A stretch of 64,000 nucleotides of DNA from Actinomadura mexicana. Its GTDB lineage: Bacteria; Actinomycetota; Actinomycetes; Streptosporangiales; Streptosporangiaceae. Where the stretch lies: NCBI RefSeq assembly GCF_900188105.1, contig NZ_FZNP01000002.1:372001-436000 (forward strand), in the 5' to 3' direction. Below, in pieces: positions 51,006 through 62,749 of this stretch (its first letter is position 1; every line of letters starts with the position of its first letter). The position numbers and the translations under genes were made by a program. The notes under the pieces are model-generated. The model searched no databases, was not told the origin of the DNA, and was given only the letters and a program-made list of their open reading frames with translations.

Positions 51006-53255
51006 ATGCTTCAGCGGGCGCGGGGGGCTTATGCCCAGGTGCATGGGCAGGCCGCGCCCTTCTACGGGTTGGCCGCCGCGGTCGCGGTCTCCGTCCCACT
51101 GCTCGTGGGGGCGCTGACCGGGCGCGCCGCGCAGGGGTCGATGATCGCGCTCGGGGCGTACCTCGTCGGGCTGCGGGCTCCGGAGGGCCCGTACGGGGCG
51201 CGGGCGCGCAACCTCACCGTCGGCGTGCTGATCGTCGCGGTCGGGTCCGGGATGGGCGGGCTGCTCAGCGGGCATCCGTGGCCTGCCGTGATCGTGGTGC
51301 CGCCGCTCGTCGCCCTCGGCGTGGCGGTACCGCGGATCGGTTCGACGGCGGGACTCGCGGTGCTGCTCAGCGCCGTCCGGCCACCGTCCGCGGACGTGGT
51401 GGACATCGGGCTGCTGGAGCTGGTGGGCGGGCTGCTCACCGCCGGGCTGCTGCTGGCGCCGTGGCCCGCGCGGCGGCTGCGGCCGCTGCGGGAGGCGCTG
51501 AGCGAGTCCGCGGACGCGGTCGCCGAGGCGCTGGACGCCGTGGCGCAGGACGTGGGCGCCCACGACGCGGGGCCCCTCGACGCCGTCGAGCTGACGAACC
51601 CCGACCTGCTGGCGGTCGCCCGCATCCCCGACTGGGAGGCCAAGCGGCGGGCGGCGTCGGAGTCGCTGACGGCGGCGCGCGCCACCTACGGGCTGTACCG
51701 GTCGGGACGGGCGGGCAACAAGCCCACGAGGCCGGAGCGGATGATCGACGCGCTGGGGCGCATCCTGCACGAGACGGTGACGCTCCAGGCCGTCCTGGAG
51801 GCGGCGAAGAACTACCCGCCGGACCGTGAGTGGCGGCTGGAGACGCAGACGGCGATCTCGGCGCTCGCGGCGCGGCTGCGGCTGCTGGCGGGGGCGATCG
51901 CGACGGCGGGCGAGGCGCCGCTCGGCCGCGAGGAGTCCGCCGCCGTCCGGCGGATGGTCCGCGCCGCCGAGCAGATCAGGCGCGCCGGCCTCGCCGGCGA
52001 CGAGGACCTGGTCGCGGTCGCGCTGATCGGCCAGGTGCGCCGCTCCGTCGACCGCATCGCCGGCGAGGTCGCCTCCACGCGCCGCCTCGTCGCGGGCGGC
52101 CTGCGCATCGGGTTCGCGGCGCCGCGGATGCCGGGCACGCTCGACCCGATGCCGGTCTGGGACCGGGTGCGCCGCGCCGTCCGCACGCGTTCCCCCACGT
52201 TCCGGCAGGTGTCGCGGGTGTACGTGACGGCCGTCGTGTCGATGGCCCTCACCGCCGTGCTGGGGATCTCGCACGGCCACTGGCTGACGATCACCGCGAT
52301 GCTGAGCCTGCGCGCCACCTACGGCGAGACCGTGGACCGGCTCGTCCAGCGCGTCGGGGGAACCGCGGCCGGGGCCGCCGTCGCCGCGGTCATCCTGACG
52401 CTCGCGCCCGGGAAGCCCACCGTCGCGGTGATCGCGTTCTGCTTCGCGGGGGCCGGGTTCGCGATGCGGTCGGTGAACTTCTCCTACTGGGCCCTGTTCG
52501 GGACGCCCCTGGCGATGATGCTGCTGGACTTCTCCGCGCCCGCCGACTGGCGCACCGCCGGCGAGCGGATCGGCCTCACGCTCGCCGGGTCGCTGACGGC
52601 CTACCTCGCCGTCCTGCTGCTGTGGCCCGCCGGGCACCTCGAACGGCTGCCCGGCCAGCTCGAACGGCTCCTGCGGACGCACGCCGGGCTCGTCCGGACG
52701 GCGGCGGACGTCCTCGCCGGGGAGCGGACCCGGCTCCCGCACGACACGATCGTGACGGCGGAGCGCGCGGCGGAGGCGGTCGCCGAGAACCGGACCCGGC
52801 TCGGCCACGAGCGGGTGCCCGACCTCGAACTGATCGACCGGCTGCGCAGGACCGTGGCCGCCGCGCACCGCGCCCGCGACCACCTCATCGCGGTCGCCAA
52901 GCTGTCCCGGGAGCGGGCCGTGGACACCGGTCCGATCCCCGAGATCCTCGACCGCCTCGCCGACCAGCTGGAGGAGGCGGCGGACCTGCTGGAGGAGCCG
53001 GGGGAGCGCGACCCGGAGGCCGGCACGCCCGCGGAGGAGCTCGGCCGGGAACTCGCCGAGCTCGACTCCTACCTGTCCACGCTGACCCGGCGGCGCCGCG
53101 CCGAGATCAAGGAGGGCGTCGGCCCCGACGAGCCCACCCCGCTCCGGCACGCCCTGCTCCAGGTCTCCGGGACCCGGTACACGATCGGGGAACTGCGCGG
53201 GGACGTGAACCAGGTCATCGCGTCGTCCCTGCAGGCCGCCGGAACGCGCCGGTGA
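51006..53255 (+). CDS. FUSC-family membrane protein (aromatic-acid exporter-like)
   Basis: 749 residues in two hydrophobic blocks (about 20-165 and 400-550) separated and followed by helical cytoplasmic parts, as in FUSC/YccS/AaeB proteins. Motif GISHGHWLTITAMLSLRATYGETVDR is the FUSC conserved block. The C-terminal ~200 residues are charged helices, likely coiled-coil. Expected role is export of aromatic or cationic compounds. ATG 51006; terminates 4 nt from the SixA stop. Confidence 0.9.
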   Translation: MLQRARGAYAQVHGQAAPFYGLAAAVAVSVPLLVGALTGRAAQGSMIALGAYLVGLRAPEGPYGARARNLTVGVLIVAVGSGMGGLLSGHPWPAVIVVPPLVALGVAVPRIGSTAGLAVLLSAVRPPSADVVDIGLLELVGGLLTAGLLLAPWPARRLRPLREALSESADAVAEALDAVAQDVGAHDAGPLDAVELTNPDLLAVARIPDWEAKRRAASESLTAARATYGLYRSGRAGNKPTRPERMIDALGRILHETVTLQAVLEAAKNYPPDREWRLETQTAISALAARLRLLAGAIATAGEAPLGREESAAVRRMVRAAEQIRRAGLAGDEDLVAVALIGQVRRSVDRIAGEVASTRRLVAGGLRIGFAAPRMPGTLDPMPVWDRVRRAVRTRSPTFRQVSRVYVTAVVSMALTAVLGISHGHWLTITAMLSLRATYGETVDRLVQRVGGTAAGAAVAAVILTLAPGKPTVAVIAFCFAGAGFAMRSVNFSYWALFGTPLAMMLLDFSAPADWRTAGERIGLTLAGSLTAYLAVLLLWPAGHLERLPGQLERLLRTHAGLVRTAADVLAGERTRLPHDTIVTAERAAEAVAENRTRLGHERVPDLELIDRLRRTVAAAHRARDHLIAVAKLSRERAVDTGPIPEILDRLADQLEEAADLLEEPGERDPEAGTPAEELGRELAELDSYLSTLTRRRRAEIKEGVGPDEPTPLRHALLQVSGTRYTIGELRGDVNQVIASSLQAAGTRR

Positions 53256-53259
53256 ACCG

Positions 53260-53730
53260 TCAGTCCTTGGGCGTGTGGACGGTGCGCAGCGTCCCGAGGC
53301 CGGGCCGGACGTCCGTCCACGCGCCGGGAGGAAGGTCGATCACGGCGAAAGCGCAGGTGGGGAAGGCGTCGGGGGCCTGGCCGGCCAGGTCGTGGACGAG
53401 GTGGTGCACGGACGGGTTGTGCCCGACCAGCAGGAGCGTGCCGGTCTCGTCCGGCGTCTCGGAGACGAGGGCGAGGAGCCCCTCGGGGTCGTTGTCGTAG
53501 ATGCCGGGCTCGAAGGCGGCCTCCGCGTCCAGCGCCAGGCGGGCGAGCGTCTCCCGGGTCCGCGCGGCGGGCGAGCACAGGACCCGCCCGGGAACGAGGT
53601 CGTTCGCGCGCAGCCAGTCCCCGGCCGCGGTCGCGTCCCGGCGCCCGCGATCGGTGAGCTTGCGGTCGGTGTCGGGTATGCCGAGGCCGGCTTCGGCCTT
53701 GGCGTGGCGGAGCACGATGAGCGTGGGCAT
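53260..53730 (-). CDS. SixA-type histidine phosphatase
   Basis: 156 residues from the ATG at 53730. RHG motif LIVLRHAKAEAG at the N-terminus, RTRETLARL, and GHNP at about residue 100 are the phosphohistidine phosphatase signature of SixA. It removes phosphate from His of phosphotransfer proteins or similar small targets. Convergent with the FUSC gene; co-transcribed with the small membrane gene upstream. Confidence 0.93.
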   Translation of the reverse strand: MPTLIVLRHAKAEAGLGIPDTDRKLTDRGRRDATAAGDWLRANDLVPGRVLCSPAARTRETLARLALDAEAAFEPGIYDNDPEGLLALVSETPDETGTLLLVGHNPSVHHLVHDLAGQAPDAFPTCAFAVIDLPPGAWTDVRPGLGTLRTVHTPKD

Positions 53731-53740
53731 GGCCGCCACA

Positions 53741-53860
53741 TTAGGGGGCCGCGAGGGCCGCCAGGGTCCAGAGCACGAGCATGATGCCGAGCATTCCGCC
53801 GATCACGATCGCGAAGCCCTTGGGCCCCGACATCGCCCGCTTGCCGCCGCCGCTCGCCAC
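53741..53860 (-). CDS. 39-residue single-helix membrane peptide
   Basis: Short gene just before SixA on the same strand: GTG at 53860 with GGGAGGCGG upstream, TAA at 53741 about 1-10 nt from the SixA start. Product is Gly/Lys/Arg-rich (SGGGKRAMSGPKG) then one hydrophobic helix FAIVIGGMLGIMLVLWTLAA. Good ribosome site, stop next to a gene start and hydrophobic bias support it. Role unknown; may be an accessory or regulatory small protein. Confidence 0.65.
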   Translation of the reverse strand: MASGGGKRAMSGPKGFAIVIGGMLGIMLVLWTLAALAAP

Positions 53861-53971
53861 GGCCGCCTCCCGATATCGATCCGCTTGGTCGGGGACGGGA
53901 CCGTCCCTGCCCTCCCGTACAGCGTACGACCGGGCCCGGGGTGGTCGGACGGGACCCCTGGGAACGCGTGA

Positions 53972-54000
53972 GGGGCCGGTGGCGCGCCGCCACCGGCCCC
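53972..54000. terminator. Terminator after hppA
   Basis: 13-bp perfect stem GGGGCCGGTGGCG/CGCCACCGGCCCC, loop CGC, 17 nt past the stop at 54017. Confidence 0.85.
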
Positions 54001-54016
54001 TTACGCGTTCAGTCGG

Positions 54017-56506
<2,490 letters not shown>

Positions 56507-56772
56507 CCGTCCTCCTCGACAGGGGCCTTGCGATCGCGACCGACATAAAAGCGATCTTTACCGCGTACCCCACGAGTCACGATTTCGAACGCCTCGCACG
56601 GCAACGCGGGTGCCGGGAGTCTACGCACGCGTAAGTCGAATGTTAAGGCCGCGACGCCCTTCATGAAGATGTCGCCGAAATGAAACATGAGATACGCCGG
56701 AAATTGACCCATTGGCCCGATCAGGCAGCATCACCGCAGGTCAGACCGGCCCAGGCATTCATTGCCCCGTCG

Positions 56773-56795
56773 ATGCCCTGACAGGCACAGGGCAT
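56773..56795. repeat. Hairpin ATGCCCTG-N7-CAGGGCAT
   Basis: Perfect 8-bp arms with loop ACAGGCA in the hppA upstream region, about 270 nt before its start. Confidence 0.6.
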
Positions 56796-57188
56796 GACCG
56801 GCGTTCGGCACGGCCACCGGCGTCCGCATTCAAGCTAGGCATTAACACGGAATATGTCTAGACCCAAATCGGATCAGCACCCCGATGATCACAAGAGAAT
56901 CTCACACCCCCCACACCACCAGCCCCACAGGCCCCACCCCGGCCCCCACCCGCGCTCACACACGGTTACCCTCCCGCCCCCACCGCGGCCCGACACACCA
57001 CAGCCCGCCCCCGCCCCCCGGCAACAGGCGCGGCGAGGCAGGGCCACGGCCAAGCCAGGCGATGAGGATCAGGTGCGAACGCCCGGGCGCAGCCACGCCC
57101 AGCACGCCCCACCGGACGTACCCCGCCGATCACCGCGGGACACGCCAACCTCAGCCACCGCCGCGACCCCGCGACCACCCCGACACCC

Positions 57189-57234
57189 GCGATCGCGTCC
57201 GAAGGCAGGTTCGAGCTTGCGAGAACCTGATCGC
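57189..57234. repeat. Bulged hairpin GCGATC...AGGTTC / GAACCTGATCGC
   Basis: Outer GCGATC/GATCGC and inner AGGTTC/GAACCT arms stack on one side and are separated by a 12-nt bulge on the other, with a 10-nt loop. Looks like structured RNA; polarity unknown. Confidence 0.4.
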
Positions 57235-57338
57235 GCAGCGAGCCGCCAGGCGAGCCGGAGCGATGCCAGCGATCGCCCGCGTTTATCGACGATGGAGGGC
57301 CGCCAGGCCCGAAGGAGGAGAAAAACGCAATAAATACA

Positions 57339-57365
57339 GAAGGCCCCGCCGGTGGCGGGGCCTTC
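57339..57365 (-). terminator. Terminator after the anti-sigma-like gene
   Basis: 12-bp stem GAAGGCCCCGCC/GGCGGGGCCTTC, loop GGT; leftward it is followed by TGTATTTATTGCGTTTTT. Very strong; ends the bldG transcript. Confidence 0.9.
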
Positions 57366-57387
57366 GGTCGCGGTGGCGCGGGCGCGT

Positions 57388-57837
57388 CTAGATGGTCGCC
57401 TCGGCTTCGGCCGGCCAGCTCATCCGTATCTGGACCCCCTTCGGCGTGTTGGCGATCTCCACGTCGTCGGCGAGCCCGGCGATGACGGCCAGACCCAGTT
57501 CAGCGGTGCCCTCACCCAGGCCGTACCCGAACTCGTCCTCTTCCTCGTCCGCAGCGGCTGCGGGGAGCCCCTCCGGCGGGAGGTCGCCGGGGACGGTGTC
57601 GCTGACGATCACCTCGAAGCGGCCCTTCTCGCCGCGCAGTTCGAGGCGGACGGGTTCGTCCGGGCAGTGTCGGCGGTGCGCCTCCACGGCCCGGGAGCAC
57701 GCCTCGGCGACCGCGAGCCGGACCTCGTCGAGCAGAGGTTCGGCGACGCCGCTGCGACGGGCGACGGCGGTCACGATCAGCCGGGCGGTCCGGACATGGA
57801 CGGGCAGTGCGCTGAAGGACAGTTCAACAGTCGACAT
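57388..57837 (-). CDS. RsbW/SpoIIAB-like anti-sigma ATPase, degenerate N box (SCO3548-like)
   Basis: 149 residues of the HATPase_c_2 family. The N box reads AEACSRAVEAH: E45 is kept but the Mg-binding Asn five residues on is R49. The G1 box reads VSDTVPGD, with D80 but Val where the first Gly of DxGxG should be. So ATP binding or kinase activity may be weak or absent. The insertion EGLPAAAADEEEDEFGYG is acidic. It follows bldG by 16 nt. In S. coelicolor the SCO3548 product works against BldG. Hence a partner-switch anti-sigma factor is likely; kinase activity is doubtful. Confidence 0.85.
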   Translation of the reverse strand: MSTVELSFSALPVHVRTARLIVTAVARRSGVAEPLLDEVRLAVAEACSRAVEAHRRHCPDEPVRLELRGEKGRFEVIVSDTVPGDLPPEGLPAAAADEEEDEFGYGLGEGTAELGLAVIAGLADDVEIANTPKGVQIRMSWPAEAEATI

Positions 57838-57853
57838 CTCAGCCGCGGGCCGC

Positions 57854-58207
57854 CTACTTGGCGCCCTTGCGCTTCTCCTCGGCCTCGGCGATCGAGTCGT
57901 GGATGCCGAAGACCTTGGTCAACCCCGTGATCCGGAAGATCTTGAGGATGCGTTCCTGGGTGCACACGAGTTCCAGCGAGCCGTCGTGGGCGCGCACCCT
58001 CTTCAGCCCGCCCACGAGGACGCCGAGCCCGGTCGAGTCGAGGAACTCCACCTTCTCCATGTCCACGAGCAGGTGAAACTTGCCCTTGTTGACCAGGTCG
58101 ATGAGCTTCTCGCGAAGCTTCGGCGCCGTGTAGACGTCGATCTCGCCCTCCACGTTGATGACGGTGAGGCCATCGTCGGTGGTGTAGTCGTTAACCTTCA
58201 GATCCAC
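57854..58207 (-). CDS. bldG: Anti-anti-sigma factor BldG
   Basis: 117-residue STAS protein. [18 protein letters not shown] and [25 protein letters not shown] with [14 protein letters not shown] match BldG of Streptomyces almost throughout, including phosphorylatable S58 in FLDSTG (S57 in S. coelicolor). BldG needs phosphorylation cycles to control sigma factors for sporulation and antibiotics. ATG 58207. Promoters lie in the 248 nt shared with the divergent helicase gene. It is followed by its partner gene in one transcript. Confidence 0.96.
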   Translation of the reverse strand: MDLKVNDYTTDDGLTVINVEGEIDVYTAPKLREKLIDLVNKGKFHLLVDMEKVEFLDSTGLGVLVGGLKRVRAHDGSLELVCTQERILKIFRITGLTKVFGIHDSIAEAEEKRKGAK

Positions 58208-58455
58208 AGATCCTCCACGCGCCGTGCAGCACTATCCGATCCCGCCGCCGGCCCCGTGGGTAGGGCGCCGGCCGCCGAGACTTCGCCGTGATTCAACCAC
58301 GCTCCGGCGTCGCGTACGCGCGTAATCGCCCACACGGGCGAAAGTTCGCGCCATCCCGTCTGACCTGCTGATCTCAGGGTCAGAGCAGGGGGAACGGGCC
58401 CTCCGGCGCCGGGGCGTTCCCGTTGTTTTGCCCCGGCTGGCACACTGAAAACCTG

Positions 58456-60765
58456 ATGGGCGCCCAAAGATCCTCAACTCCCCTGGACCGGCTGCTCGCC
58501 GACCCCGCACGGCGCGAACGCATCACCCATGTGGAGAGCGTTCCCGCACGTCAGGGACGCCGGGCCGCGTGGCCCTCCTGGTCACCGCCGCTGCTGGTGG
58601 AGCGGCTGGCCGCCGCCGGCATCGCGTCCCCGTGGGAGCACCAGTCCGCCGCCGCCGAGCACGCTCGCGCCGGACGCTCTGTGATCATCGCCACAGGGAC
58701 GGCGTCGGGCAAGTCGCTCGCCTACCTGCTGCCCTGCGTCGAGGCGATCTACGCGGGCGACGAGAATCCTCGCCACGAGGGGACGGTCCTCTATCTCTCG
58801 CCGACCAAGGCTCTGGCCGCCGACCAGCTCCGCGCGCTCCGCTCCCTGCGCCTCACGCGGGTGCGCGCGGCGACCTATGACGGCGACACGCCCCAGGACG
58901 AGCGGACGTGGGTCCGGCAGCACGCCAACTATGTGCTGACCAATCCGGACATGCTGCACAGGTCGCTCCTTCCCGGGCATGCCCGTTGGTCGTCCTTTCT
59001 GCGCCGGCTCCGCTATGTCGTCATCGACGAGGCCCATGGATACCGCGGCGTCTTCGGGTCGCATGTCGCGCAGGTTCTGCGGCGCCTGCGCCGGGTGTGC
59101 GAGCGGTACCACGCGTCCCCCACGTTCATCCTCGCTTCGGCCACCGCGTCGGAACCCGCTGCGGCCGCGTCCCGTCTCACCGGCCTCGATGTGGTGGCCG
59201 TGGACGACGATGCCTCTCCGCGCGGGCCCGCCACCTTCGCCCTGTGGGAGCCGCCACTGACGGACCTGCGCGGCGAGCAGGGCGCACCCGTTCGCCGCAC
59301 GGCCACCGCTGAGGCCGGGGACCTCCTGGCGGACCTTGTTGCGGACGGCGTCCAGACGCTCGCCTTCGTCCGGTCCCGGCGCGGTGCAGAGTCGGTGGCG
59401 CTCAGCGCCAAGCGCGCTCTGCACGAGGTCTCCCCCGGCTTGGCCGACCAGGTCGCCGCCTACCGTGCCGGTTATCTGCCTGAGGAGCGGCGCGCCCTGG
59501 AGGCCGCCCTGCGCTCGCGCTCGATCATCGGCCTGGCGAGCACGAACGCCCTGGAGCTCGGCGTGGACGTCTCCGGGCTCGACGCGGTCCTGGTCTGCGG
59601 ATGGCCGGGCACCCGCGCGTCCCTCTGGCAGCAGGCGGGACGTGCCGGACGTTCCGGGCAGGCGGCCCTGTCCGTCCTGGTGGCCCGCGACGACCCGCTC
59701 GACACGTTCCTCGTCCACCACCCCGAGGCGATCTTCGGGACGCCGGTCGAGGCCACCGTGCTCGACCCCGACAACCCCTACGTCCTCGAACCGCACCTGT
59801 GCGCGGCGGCGTCCGAGATGCCGCTCACCGAGGACGACCTTCCGCTCTTCGGGCCCGCGACCGCCGACCTGCTGCCGGACCTGGTGCGGCGAGGTCTCCT
59901 GCGCCGCCGCCCCGCCGGCTGGTACTGGACGCGCCGCGAGAGGGCCTGCGACCTGGCCGACATCCGGGGCGCGGGCGGTGCCCCCGTCCAGGTCGTCGAG
60001 GCTTCCACCGGCCGGCTCCTCGGCACCGTGGACGAGCCGTCCGCGCACACCACCGTCCACGAGGGGGCCGTCTACATCCACCAGGGCGAGTCGTTCATCG
60101 TCCAGACCCTCGACCTGGACGACTCCGTCGCGCTGGTCGAGGCGGCCGACCCCGACTACTCGACCACCGCCCGCGACGTCACCGACATCAGCATCGTGGA
60201 GCGGCTCCGCTCGGTCTCCTGGGGCGAGGCCACCCTCAGCTTCGGAACCGTCGAGGTCACCCGTCAGGTGGTCGCGTACCAGATGCGCCGCCTACAGACA
60301 GGGGAGATGCTCGGCGAGAAGCCTCTGGACCTGCCGCCACGGACCCTCCGTACACGCGCCGTATGGTGGACGCTCTCCGAAGCCCAGATCTCGCGTCTGG
60401 ACGACCTCGACCTAGCAGGCGCCGCCCACGCCGCCGAACACGCCTCGATCGGTCTGCTCCCCTTGTTCGCCACGTGCGACCGCTGGGACATCGGCGGCGT
60501 CTCTACGGCCGTCCACCCCGATACCGGGCTGCTCACCGTCTTCGTCTACGACGGCCACGAAGGCGGCGCGGGATTCGCCGAGCGCGGTTACGGCGACGCC
60601 GCGTCCTGGCTACGCGCCACCCGCGACGCCATCGCGTCCTGCGAGTGCGATTCGGGCTGCCCGTCCTGCATCCAGTCTCCCAAGTGCGGTAACGGCAACG
60701 ATCCCCTGGACAAGCGCGGGGCCCTCGACCTTCTGGCCGTCCTCCTGCACGAGGCCCCGCAGTAG
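58456..60765 (+). CDS. DEAH-box helicase of MrfA/YprA/Hrq1 type
   Basis: 769 residues. Motifs: ATGTASGKSLAY (Walker A type), VVIDEAHGY, LASATA, QQAGRAGRSGQ (motif VI); a winged middle domain; a C-terminal DUF1998-like part with the cysteine set CECDSGCPSCIQSPKCG. These match MrfA-type mitomycin repair helicases and Hrq1 (with four conserved Cys). ATG at 58456. Divergent from bldG as in Streptomyces (SCO3550). Confidence 0.94.
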   Translation: MGAQRSSTPLDRLLADPARRERITHVESVPARQGRRAAWPSWSPPLLVERLAAAGIASPWEHQSAAAEHARAGRSVIIATGTASGKSLAYLLPCVEAIYAGDENPRHEGTVLYLSPTKALAADQLRALRSLRLTRVRAATYDGDTPQDERTWVRQHANYVLTNPDMLHRSLLPGHARWSSFLRRLRYVVIDEAHGYRGVFGSHVAQVLRRLRRVCERYHASPTFILASATASEPAAAASRLTGLDVVAVDDDASPRGPATFALWEPPLTDLRGEQGAPVRRTATAEAGDLLADLVADGVQTLAFVRSRRGAESVALSAKRALHEVSPGLADQVAAYRAGYLPEERRALEAALRSRSIIGLASTNALELGVDVSGLDAVLVCGWPGTRASLWQQAGRAGRSGQAALSVLVARDDPLDTFLVHHPEAIFGTPVEATVLDPDNPYVLEPHLCAAASEMPLTEDDLPLFGPATADLLPDLVRRGLLRRRPAGWYWTRRERACDLADIRGAGGAPVQVVEASTGRLLGTVDEPSAHTTVHEGAVYIHQGESFIVQTLDLDDSVALVEAADPDYSTTARDVTDISIVERLRSVSWGEATLSFGTVEVTRQVVAYQMRRLQTGEMLGEKPLDLPPRTLRTRAVWWTLSEAQISRLDDLDLAGAAHAAEHASIGLLPLFATCDRWDIGGVSTAVHPDTGLLTVFVYDGHEGGAGFAERGYGDAASWLRATRDAIASCECDSGCPSCIQSPKCGNGNDPLDKRGALDLLAVLLHEAPQ

Positions 60766-60770
60766 CGGGG

Positions 60771-61142
60771 TCAGTTGGGCGCGACGCGCTGGGCGGGGAC
60801 GGAGGCCGGGTCGTCCATTCCGCGCCGGGCCTGGGCCAGCGCCTGCTGGAGCCTGCGCCGCTCCATCTCCAGCGTCTGCAGGGACTCCTCGTGCTCATCC
60901 CGCAGGTCCCGCAGCTCGCGCCGCATGCTCATCGCGCGCCGGAACCCCAGCGACGCGACCATCACCCCCGCCATGAACACGATGGCGACGACGGCGCCGG
61001 CCATGAAGACCTGCCACTGCGAGGTGATCCCCGGAACCTCGTCGCCGAACAGGGTCAGCCGGGCCGCGCCCGGGTTGTCCAGCGCCACGGCGACGCCGAC
61101 CGCGCCGGCGGCGAGCGCGACGAGCAGTCCCAGGAAGATCAT
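60771..61142 (-). CDS. LapA-like membrane protein with coiled coil
   Basis: 123 residues from the ATG at 61142 (GAGAGGGG about 9 nt upstream). Two hydrophobic helices (about 1-20 and 40-62) with the conserved LFGDEVPGITSQWQVFMAG loop typical of LapA-domain proteins, then a coiled-coil (MSMRRELRDLRDEHEESLQ). Role unknown; members are in lipopolysaccharide-assembly proteins. Convergent with the helicase gene (5 nt). Confidence 0.82.
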   Translation of the reverse strand: MIFLGLLVALAAGAVGVAVALDNPGAARLTLFGDEVPGITSQWQVFMAGAVVAIVFMAGVMVASLGFRRAMSMRRELRDLRDEHEESLQTLEMERRRLQQALAQARRGMDDPASVPAQRVAPN

Positions 61143-61325
61143 GCGGATGGTCCCCTCTCCATCGGGCCCCTGTGCAGGACGGGACCGAGGTCTCGGACGA
61201 CGGACCGCATTGCCGGACAAGCCAGACGATCCGACTGGCAAGGCAGCCTAGACCGTGCTCAGGGTGCCCGCCAGCCCCACGACCGACGCCCGTCCCCGGG
61301 AGACCGGCGAACGGGCCGGCCCGCG

Positions 61326-62732
61326 TCACGCGAGCACGGGTTCCGCCGGGTGCGTCGGACGGATGTTCTGGTTGAGCCGGAACACGTTGGCGGGGTCGTA
61401 GGTGTCCTTGAGCGCGACCAGCCGCGCGTACTTCTCCTCGCCGTAGGCGTCCCGGACGCGGTTCCCCTCCGCCGTGAAGTTGAGGTAGGACGCCCCTGTG
61501 CCGAACGGCCGCATGGCCGACGCGAAGGCGCGGGTCGCGGCGATCATCGTTTCGTCGTCGGACGGGTCCGACCACACCGAGATCGGATGGAACAGGTACC
61601 GGGCGTCCCGGTGGGAGAACGCGGTCGCCTCGTCCGGCACCCTTGCGACGCCCTGGCCGATCCGGAAGACGACCATCTGGGACAGCGGGGCGCCGCGTCC
61701 GGCCAGGCCGCCCGCGTGGGAGAGGAACGCCTCGACGGCGTCGTCGCCCAGCTCGCGCATGTACTCGCCCCGCCAGTAGCCCCGGAAGCCGGGCGGGGTG
61801 ATCGGGTCGATGATCGCCTGGAAGTCGAGGTAGGGCATCGGCGCGAGGAGATCGACGACCGGCCCGAGGTCGCGGAGCGGGCGCAGCGCCTCCTCGCCGA
61901 GCTCCGGGGCGCCGACGTACATCGCGAGCACGCCGAACACGGGCCTGCCCTGCAGCTCCGGCGGGACGAACGGCTCCGGCGGCCCGGTCATGACGGCGCA
62001 CGCGGTGGACACCTCGTCGGGCGCGGTGTCCGCCCAGTCGCGCCAGCCCCGCATGGTCTCCGCGGCGCGCTCCATCGGGAAGAGGGCCAGCCCGGCGAAG
62101 ACGGTCGGGCCGAGGGCGTCCAGCCGGAACTCGAACTCGGTGACGACGCCGAAGTTGCCGCCGCCGCCCCGGATCCCCCAGAACAGTTCGGGGTTCTCGT
62201 GCTCGCTCGCCCGCACGATGCTCCCGTCCGCCAGCACCACCTCGGCCGAGACGAGGCCGTCGCAGGCCAGACCGTACTTGGACGACGTCCAGCCGTAGCC
62301 GCCGCCGGTGGTGAACCCGCCGATGCCGGTGGTGGTCACGCGCCCGCCGGGGCTGTGCATACCGAACTCCTGGGTCACCGCGTCGTACTCGCCCCACAGG
62401 ACGCCGCCGCCCGCCGTCGCCGTCCCCGCCGCGAGGTCCACGCTGATCGACTTGAGGCCGCCCAGGTCGATCAGCATGCCGTCGTCGCAGGTGCCGAGCC
62501 CCGCGATGCTGTGGCCGCCGCAGCGGACCGCCACGATGAGATCGTGCTCGCGGGCGGTGTCGACGGCCATCGCGACGTCGGCCGCGCCGGCGCACCGGGC
62601 GATCGCCGCCGGACGGCGGTCGATCATCGCGTTGAAGACGCGGCGCCCCTCCTCGTAACCGGGCTCGCCGGGCAGCAGAACCGTGCCGGAGAGCGCGCCG
62701 CGCAGGGCGTTCACCGGGTCGATCGTGGCCAT
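61326..62732 (-). CDS. FAD-binding oxidoreductase, BBE-type (bicovalent flavin)
   Basis: 468 residues. FAD domain with VAVRCGGHSIAGL (His likely carries the 8-alpha flavin bond), GIGGFTTGGGYGWTSSKYGLACDG (Cys in GLACDG likely the 6-S-cysteinyl bond), then a substrate domain and the BBE C-terminus YGEEKYARLVALKDTYDPANVF. Such oxidases act on berberine-like alkaloids, sugars or 6-hydroxynicotine. ATG at 62732 with GAGGAGG 5 nt upstream. 17 nt after the TPR regulator stop. Confidence 0.93.
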   Translation of the reverse strand: MATIDPVNALRGALSGTVLLPGEPGYEEGRRVFNAMIDRRPAAIARCAGAADVAMAVDTAREHDLIVAVRCGGHSIAGLGTCDDGMLIDLGGLKSISVDLAAGTATAGGGVLWGEYDAVTQEFGMHSPGGRVTTTGIGGFTTGGGYGWTSSKYGLACDGLVSAEVVLADGSIVRASEHENPELFWGIRGGGGNFGVVTEFEFRLDALGPTVFAGLALFPMERAAETMRGWRDWADTAPDEVSTACAVMTGPPEPFVPPELQGRPVFGVLAMYVGAPELGEEALRPLRDLGPVVDLLAPMPYLDFQAIIDPITPPGFRGYWRGEYMRELGDDAVEAFLSHAGGLAGRGAPLSQMVVFRIGQGVARVPDEATAFSHRDARYLFHPISVWSDPSDDETMIAATRAFASAMRPFGTGASYLNFTAEGNRVRDAYGEEKYARLVALKDTYDPANVFRLNQNIRPTHPAEPVLA

Positions 62733-62749
62733 GGCTCCTCCTCGGATCG

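Larger units (their letters stand above)
56507..57387. other. 881-nt region with no convincing gene; hppA promoter and RNA-like hairpins
   Basis: The part near 56507-56850 is the hppA promoter and leader. From about 56880 to 57180 it is C-rich on the plus strand with long Pro-coding frames, and then there are the hairpins at 56773-56795 and 57189-57234. Frames here lack ribosome sites. It could hide a small RNA or be a decayed gene. Confidence 0.45.

Noticed and set aside
56880..57380. Proline-rich protein gene in the hppA/bldG gap
   Set aside because: Open frames exist in two plus-strand readings over the same bases, have no good ribosome site, no stable length and are typical of C-rich DNA.
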